From contig VWND01000003.1 in the NCBI GenBank assembly GCA_009599575.1, forward strand, positions 310,001-374,000: a stretch of DNA of 64,000 bases, in the 5' to 3' direction. The notes beneath the pieces are model-generated. The model did no database searches. It saw only the letters and a list, made by a program, of their open reading frames with translations, and was not told where the DNA came from. The translations under genes and the position numbers were made by a program. The stretch is from Blumeriella jaapii (lineage: Eukaryota; Ascomycota; Leotiomycetes; Helotiales; Drepanopezizaceae). Numbering within the stretch: the first letter of the stretch is position 1; each line of letters begins with the position of its first letter. Below are positions 58,692-64,000 of the stretch, piece by piece.

Positions 58692-60058
58692 TCACAGATA
58701 CTTCATGTGCGTGTTGTTTGTCCTGCGCTTGTACAGCACGTACGCAACGGCCAGCACCACGTTGCTAGCTGCCACCACCGCGACCACGCCCCACAAGCCC
58801 AGTCCATTGTCGCTCGCCCTCCACACGTGACCCTGCAAGCTGTGATGCGTGCGTTCCACCTGATCCTTCAAGACGTTGACGCTGCCATCGATGATCGAGT
58901 GCAGCTCCTTCTTCGTCTGCCGCACATCTTCCTGCAAGATACCCAGGTGATCCCTCAGCTTGTGCAACTCCGCCACCGAAGACTCCATGCGCGACAGCGA
59001 CTCCGAGACGCGGTCCGAGAGGCGGTCGATGGAATCCGTCGTGTCGGCGTGCCAGCGGACGGACGCCCCATTGCTGGAGATGATGTGCCTCATCATGCTC
59101 TGCAGCCGGTTGTGCAGGTCGGCAAACTGGCTCGACGAGGTTTCGAACTGCGACGCGGGGGCCTCCGGGGGGTCGCTGGCGGCCGGGATCTCACCGCCTC
59201 CTGGTTGCGCCGCCGGAGGCTGCTCCCCGCTGGCTGCCGGGCTGCTCGATTCCTGCTTGGCCTCGGGGTTGTGGGAGTCGGTCGTGGTCACGAGTTTGAA
59301 GACCTCGAAGGAGTCTGGCGTCTCGGCCGAGGCGGCGGTGATACCAAGCTCGTTGCCAGGAGGCAGCTTGATCTTGGAGGACTCGAAGCAGAGATTCCCG
59401 TCGACGGTGACCTTGAACCCGGACACGGACTGCTGCATGGTGATGCGCGAGGGCCGGCCCAGGTTACGGTATGGATAGTTGCAATGGCCAAAGGCTATGC
59501 TGTCGACGGAGTGGTGGGTGTTGAAGTCTGTTGTGCCGTCGTTGAGGAATCCTCTGACGAAGCCGGCCGTGCCCGCATACTGATCCACCACCAGGGCCAA
59601 TCCGTCGAATTTGCCAGCTGTATAGATACTGCGCATGCCAATCGAGCTCTGCCCATTCTTCACATACCAAATCTGAAAATTCCCTCCTCCTCTCTCCACC
59701 CCGGTCGCTCTGAAATCTACATCGACGGTCCAGTATTGGTGCTCAAGGGTCTTCTGTGACCAGATGGCGCCACGCTCATTGCCCGGGGCAGGAGGGGTCA
59801 GGACGACCTTGTTTGAAAGTATCTCGGGGGGGGAGTTTGTACCCAGGAATTTCCAATTGGCCAAGAATTGCGGGTTGGCAGAGATTCTGTGGCATCGAAT
59901 GAGTCGCGGGCGTGGAGGAAGAGGGAGGGTCTTTACCGTTCATTTTCATGGTGGCCGAAACTCAGCTCCTCGTGCAGATATGAAGCATGAGCGTAGGTAA
60001 AGAGGAGGGCCGAAAGCGAAACGGAAGTCCACGACGAAAGAGGCGCGTTGATATGCAT
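58692..60058 (-). CDS. ER/Golgi L-type lectin cargo receptor (Emp46/47, ERGIC-53-like)
   Basis: Mannose-binding receptor that sorts glycoproteins from the ER to the Golgi. Two exons, 60058-59937 and 59886-58692, flank a 50-nt intron and give 438 aa. The N-terminal signal peptide region is MHINAPLSSWTSVSLSALLF. The L-type lectin domain spans about residues 30-245 (ILSNKVVLTPPAPGNERGAIW, GLALVVDQYAG, HCNYPYRNLGRPSR). A Pro-rich linker and a coiled-coil stalk come next, then a transmembrane helix (VVAVVAASNVVLAVAYVLY). The cytosolic tail ends HMKYL, with Lys at -3 but not at -4 or -5, so the classical dilysine retrieval signal is incomplete. No break. Confidence 0.88.
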
Positions 60059-60342
60059 CGCTGTGGACAAGGCGAGCTGTCAAGCGCTGCGTAGGCCAGA
60101 GCCGAGAGGACAACGATGCTTCCTCTAGAAAGATGAACAGGTAGACAGGCTGGCGGACCTCGATTGAACTGATCCAGCAGCTTTGATGTCTTTTCTCTGT
60201 CCAAGCAAGAACAAAAGGAGGGCAATTCCGAAGCCGGAAGAGAGCGACGGAGATTGGGCAATTGTCGTGGCCACGTAGATCGAAGTATGTACTGTAGACA
60301 GAAACTTTGTATTGAAAATGCTGTTGTTGTTGTTGTTGTCGG
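60059..60342. other. Short spacer upstream of the lectin gene
   Basis: The upstream flank of the lectin gene. I see no gene or recognisable site; a CAA repeat on the minus strand sits at 60317-60340. Confidence 0.5.
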
Positions 60343-60753
60343 TTAGTCCTCCTCGTCCGACTTTCTGCCGCGGCCGCGTTCCCGCTTAAGGACAGCTTGC
60401 ACGATGTCGCCGACGAGGTAGAGGGCCAGGGCGACGAGGCACGCAGTGCGAACGGGACGGCCGAGACGCGTGATGGACGGGCCGAGTTCGAGCACAAAGT
60501 GATGGGTGACGGTGTGATGAACGGCGACTTCCGAGGGCATGAAAGCCGCGTCCATGGTGGAATCTCGAGTCTCGAGAAGTTCGAATTGATGTTCAAGTTG
60601 GGGATCTTGATAGTGACATTCAGGCCGTCGGGAAAGAGTCGGACCGGGCGGGAGGACCGGGGACCGGGATCGGAGCCGGAGCCGGAGCCGGAACCGGAGC
60701 CTGAGCCGGGAGGCTCCGAAGACGGTGAGAGACGGCAGAACATAATTCAACAT
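60343..60753 (-). CDS. Possible small membrane protein, unrecognised
   Basis: I do not recognise this. An uninterrupted 136-codon frame starts at ATG 60753 and ends KSDEED. It has an Arg-rich low-complexity start, a stretch with MPSEVAVHHTVTHHFVLEL, one likely transmembrane helix (TACLVALALYLVGDIVQAVL), and a basic then acidic tail. The first half overlaps a GGAGCC hexamer array and reads more like protein in another frame (NVTIKIPNLNINSNFS), so the true model may have a second start or a shift. The C-terminal half looks genuine. It is head-to-head with alg8. Confidence 0.4.
   Translation of the reverse strand: MLNYVLPSLTVFGASRLRLRFRLRLRLRSRSPVLPPGPTLSRRPECHYQDPQLEHQFELLETRDSTMDAAFMPSEVAVHHTVTHHFVLELGPSITRLGRPVRTACLVALALYLVGDIVQAVLKRERGRGRKSDEED
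60672..60710. repeat. GGAGCC hexamer array
   Basis: Repeats of GGAGCC/GGAACC within the doubtful small gene. It reads Gly-Ser repeats in one minus-strand frame and Arg-Leu in another. Confidence 0.85.
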
Positions 60754-60875
60754 CGCGAATACAATTAATTCAGCCTCCCACCTACAATATATTTTCACCA
60801 TCACCATCACCACCATCACCACATCACCCCCATCATCACCAACAACCGCATCACCGCCACGCAAGACATGTCTCC

Positions 60876-62537
60876 ATGGCCGACGTCTATCCCTCCATCG
60901 CACAGTGTGCCGTCGTAGCCACGGCCCTCAAGCTGCTACTGCTGCCCGCATAGTACGTTCGTGAACTTCTATCTATCAAACAACGTCGAAGCCGCCCTGA
61001 CCATGAACGTGCCAGCAAATCCACCGACTTCGAGGTGCACCGCAACTGGCTGGCCATCACCCACAGTCTTCCCGTTCGGGAGTGGTACTTCGAGAAGACC
61101 TCGGAATGGACCCTCGACTATCCCCCCTTCTTCGCCTACTTCGAGTGGCTGCTGTCGCAATGCGCCGCGCGCCTGGATCCCGAGATGACCAAGGTCTTTA
61201 ACCTGGCCTACGACAGCTGGCAGACGGTATACTTCCAGCGCGCGAGTCATAGCTACCGAGCTGGTTCTGGTTTACGCGCTGCATCGGTAAGCCAATGGGC
61301 TCCGTGGGAAGAGACGAGATGGCTAATTGGAAGCTTCGTGCAATCCTCACCGTCAGCCTACAAACGGCCGTCGCAAGCAGCCGCCCTCTCGATCCTGCTC
61401 TCGCCGGGTCTTCTGATCATAGACCACATTCATTTCCAGTATAACGGGTTCATGTACGGGCTCTTGATCCTCTCCCTGGTGCTTGCGCGCAAGGAATCCA
61501 CCACTCTTGCCAGTGGGCTCCTGTTCGCTGTCCTGCTCTGCTTGAAGCACATTTACCTCTATCTGGCACCCGCATATTTCGTCTATCTACTGCGTGTCTA
61601 CTGTTTAGGCTCCAAGTCTGTCTTCCAAGTCAGGTTCGGCAATGCATTGAAGCTAGGTACGGGGATTCTAGCAATTTTCGGGCTTGCATTTGGTCCGTTT
61701 GCCTACTGGGGCCAGATACCGCAAGTATTGAGTAGATTGTTTCCATTCTCCAGAGGACTTTGCCACGCATACTGGGCACCAAACATATGGGCCATGTACT
61801 CCTTCACTGACCGAATACTAATCTACGGTACCTCCTCCCACCCCTTTCTCCTTTCCCCCCACCTAACTTAGACAGCCGCACCATATCTTAAAATCCCCGT
61901 CAATCAAGATGCTCTCACCAGCGTAACCCGTGGCCTAGTAGGTGACACTGCTTTTGCTGTCCTCCCCGAAATCACGCCTCGAACAACCTTCCTCCTAACC
62001 CTCCTCTTCCAACTCATCCCCCTCGCAAAGGTCTTTTTCGACCCTACCTGGGACACCTTCATCGGGGCCGTCGCGCTCTGCGGCTATGCATCCTTCCTCT
62101 TCGGCTGGCATGTGCACGAGAAAGCCATCCTTCTCGTGCTCCTCCCCTTCTCCCTCATCGCCTTGCGAGACAGGCGCTGCCTCGGCGCCTTTCGCCCGCT
62201 AGCCGTCGCGGGACACGTTTCGCTCTTCCCGCTGCTGTTCACGGCGGCCGAGTTCCCGATCAAGACCGTCTACACGATCTTCTGGCTCGTGCTGTTCCTG
62301 CTCGCCTTCGACCGGCTGGCGCCCGCCAGCAGCGGCCGCAGGGTTTTCCTGCTCGATCGCTTCAGCTTGGTGTACATTGCCATCAGCATTCCGCTCGTCG
62401 CGTACTGCAGCCTGCTGCACGGGCTCATCTGGGGCCGTAAGCTGGAGTTTTTGCCGCTCATGTTTGTGAGTAGTTATTCAGCTATCGGGGTAGTGGGGAG
62501 CTGGCTGGGGTTCTTGGTCGTCTTCTTCACGAGCTGA
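60876..62537 (+). CDS. alg8: ALG8, dolichyl-P-glucose glucosyltransferase, with one frame break
   Basis: Adds the second glucose to Glc1Man9GlcNAc2-PP-dolichol in the ER lumen (ALG6/ALG8 family). Exons: 60876-60952, 61016-61286, 61334-61827 and 61876-62537, about 500 aa. Family marks are [18 protein letters not shown], the lumenal [16 protein letters not shown] loop, [13 protein letters not shown], and [10 protein letters not shown] near the C-terminal half. Many hydrophobic helices alternate through the protein. At about 61245 the reading frame must move by one base (FQRA continues as [14 protein letters not shown]) before the 61287 donor; after the intron the frame fits again. I preferred ATG 60876 over 60868, which closes quickly. 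Alg6 is the alternative; the FQYNGFMYG and HVHEKAIL contexts suit Alg8. Confidence 0.85.
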
Positions 62538-64000
62538 AGTCCCTTGCAAATATTCATGATAGGATATGCAGCAAAAGAGATTGAGATCTTCTGTCTGTTC
62601 CAGAATTCAAATTTTCCTTTCTCGCAGTGACAGATGATCGAAAAGCTTGCTTCCTTGCTTTCTCATGCATGTTGCGTCGTCTAACAGTCCAGGTTTGGGC
62701 CCTCGAGATCCGCATGTCTTCACCACAAACACATCGCATTGAATCTTCACCAACGCCACTGTTACTGTATCGTCTACTTGCTGATTGTGTCTGTTTTGGC
62801 TTCTTTCTTGATCCTATAACCCACCTCGATTTATCTGTTTGTTCACGATCCCTTCTTAAGCGAACCAGGCAGAAAAAATACCGACCTCCTATCCCGCCCA
62901 ATCATAAATAGACCTTTGCCTCCTCTTTTGACGTAATGCGAAGTTCTCGGACCAGGAGTTCGTATTCCTCTATTGTAACTGATAAGATGATCGTGCTCAG
63001 GAAATCTGCTGGAACAGTTTACTACTTGGGCAGTATGACCAAGTGCCGATGTGATCAGAGCCTCGAGAGGGTGGATTATCTAATGCACTGTTCTAAAGCA
63101 TTATTTTACTACTTTCCAGATGCCCCTTCCTCCGAGATGCTTTGCACAAGTAGCATTTCTGTCATGCTAGATGTAATGCATTCTTTGCTGCCCTCTTTGC
63201 TGCCAACAATTGTAATTTGCTGCTACTATCTTCGTCATTGTCACCCGCGGTACTTACTTTTCACATATAAATATCGGCTCAATATGCCTCTTTTTCATTC
63301 ACTATTCGAGGAATTATCTCGATCAGTCTGCCGAGATTCAAAAAGTCATAGCACCTACTCAGTAAAGTTGAATCAGCATACTGTACGCGCCGGGTGGGAA
63401 ATTAAGTGGCCGATTATGGCCCGCTGTGTATGCAGAAGCTTTTGAACCAGAAGGTCAATGGAATCTTTATAGACATGAATCAGAATGTGCAAAAGAGATC
63501 ATTCTCAATTTCGATGCGGCGCACGTTTAAAGTGAGTCAATTCTAGGTTAAGTAAACGACTACGGATCCTTAGGCAATCGCTTGATTCTCCGCCCGGCAA
63601 GCGGGCAACAACAACGCTGAGGGTAACAACTATAATAGCACAGATGAAGACCACCTCCGATACCTGCTCTAGAGTCGGAGAACCCGATTTATAAGCAATC
63701 GAGATGGTCTCCTGCCTAAACCGTGGCGAGAGCGGACATGCAAAGCGAGATTGCTCCAATTCTCCACCATTGCCTTGGAAGGAACGCGCGTCCTATTGTA
63801 CATCGGCAGGCATTATTGCTGTCATTCCCTCCTCCGCTATCAATCAACCTAAGCCTCTTTTGACTCTCCTACGGTGCTAGGCTTCTCCTCATGCTATCTC
63901 TCCATCAAGACCGCACAAGACTCATAAGCCATTTCAATCTCGACGCTTCCAACGCGTACCTGATAACTGTATACATCGAAATCCAAAAAATTGCCTTGTC
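62538..64000. other. Intergenic up to window end
   Basis: No gene recognised. The largest open frame (62936-63445) is AT-rich and has no domain. A neighbouring gene may start beyond the edge. Confidence 0.55.

Overview
This window is nuclear DNA of a filamentous ascomycete (Pezizomycotina). The evidence is: protein genes with short GT-AG introns (mostly 47-97 nt) that often carry CTRAC/CTAAT branch sites; fungus-specific genes (GH75 chitosanase, a WSC-domain wall protein, a PEX26-like peroxin, two fungal-type MFS permeases); GC-rich coding regions separated by AT-richer spacers; and many microsatellites. I cannot name the genus or class from sequence alone. I recognise sixteen protein genes plus one doubtful one. 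I saw no rRNA, tRNA, CRISPR array or prokaryotic feature, but small RNA genes could be missed by eye.

Layout. 1-1.5 kb: the 3' part of swc2 (SWR1 complex). 3.2-4.6 kb (-): secreted GH75 chitosanase. 4.6-7.3 kb: AT-rich spacer with a decayed inverted-repeat element. 7.3-8.8 kb (-): delta-12 fatty acid desaturase. 8.8-11.7 kb: spacer with a 361-bp TA-flanked MITE. 11.7-13.3 kb (+): SAGA subunit Sgf73. 15.6-16.9 kb (+): mRNA guanylyltransferase. 17.8-19.7 kb (-): WSC-domain, GPI-type surface protein. 20.9-25.7 kb (+): cohesin regulator Pds5. 27.0-31.7 kb (-): double-PHD protein like Rco1 of Rpd3S. 31.7-35.5 kb: no gene seen. 35.5-37.1 kb (-): PA2G4/Cdb4-like protein, divergent from Snf5 at 37.7-39.9 kb (+). 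40.8-42.7 kb (+): allantoate-permease-family MFS. 45.3-46.9 kb (-) and 47.6-49.0 kb (+): two divergent MFS transporters. 49.0-53.3 kb: AT-rich, gene-poor island. 53.3-55.3 kb (-): PARN/CAF1 ribonuclease, divergent from a PEX26-like peroxin (56.3-57.7 kb, +). 58.7-60.1 kb (-): ER/Golgi L-type lectin. 60.9-62.5 kb (+): ALG8 glucosyltransferase.

How the genes relate. Five genes in the first 40 kb act on chromatin or chromosomes (Swc2, Sgf73, Pds5, Rco1-like, Snf5), with a capping enzyme among them. At the right end, the L-type lectin and ALG8 both serve N-glycoprotein biogenesis and transport. The rest are ordinary metabolic, transport and RNA-decay genes. I see no biosynthetic cluster or defence system.

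Two patterns stand out. First, seven of the sixteen genes (swc2, the capping enzyme, pds5, the Rco1-like gene, one MFS gene, the PEX26-like gene, alg8) each carry exactly one frame break inside an otherwise well-preserved reading frame; the other nine close without any. Several are normally essential, so base-call indels are the likeliest cause. Second, three loci share a related inverted-repeat end (core GCTGCCAAGG), which suggests a small family of non-autonomous DNA transposons. All exon boundaries here were worked out by eye and are inferences.
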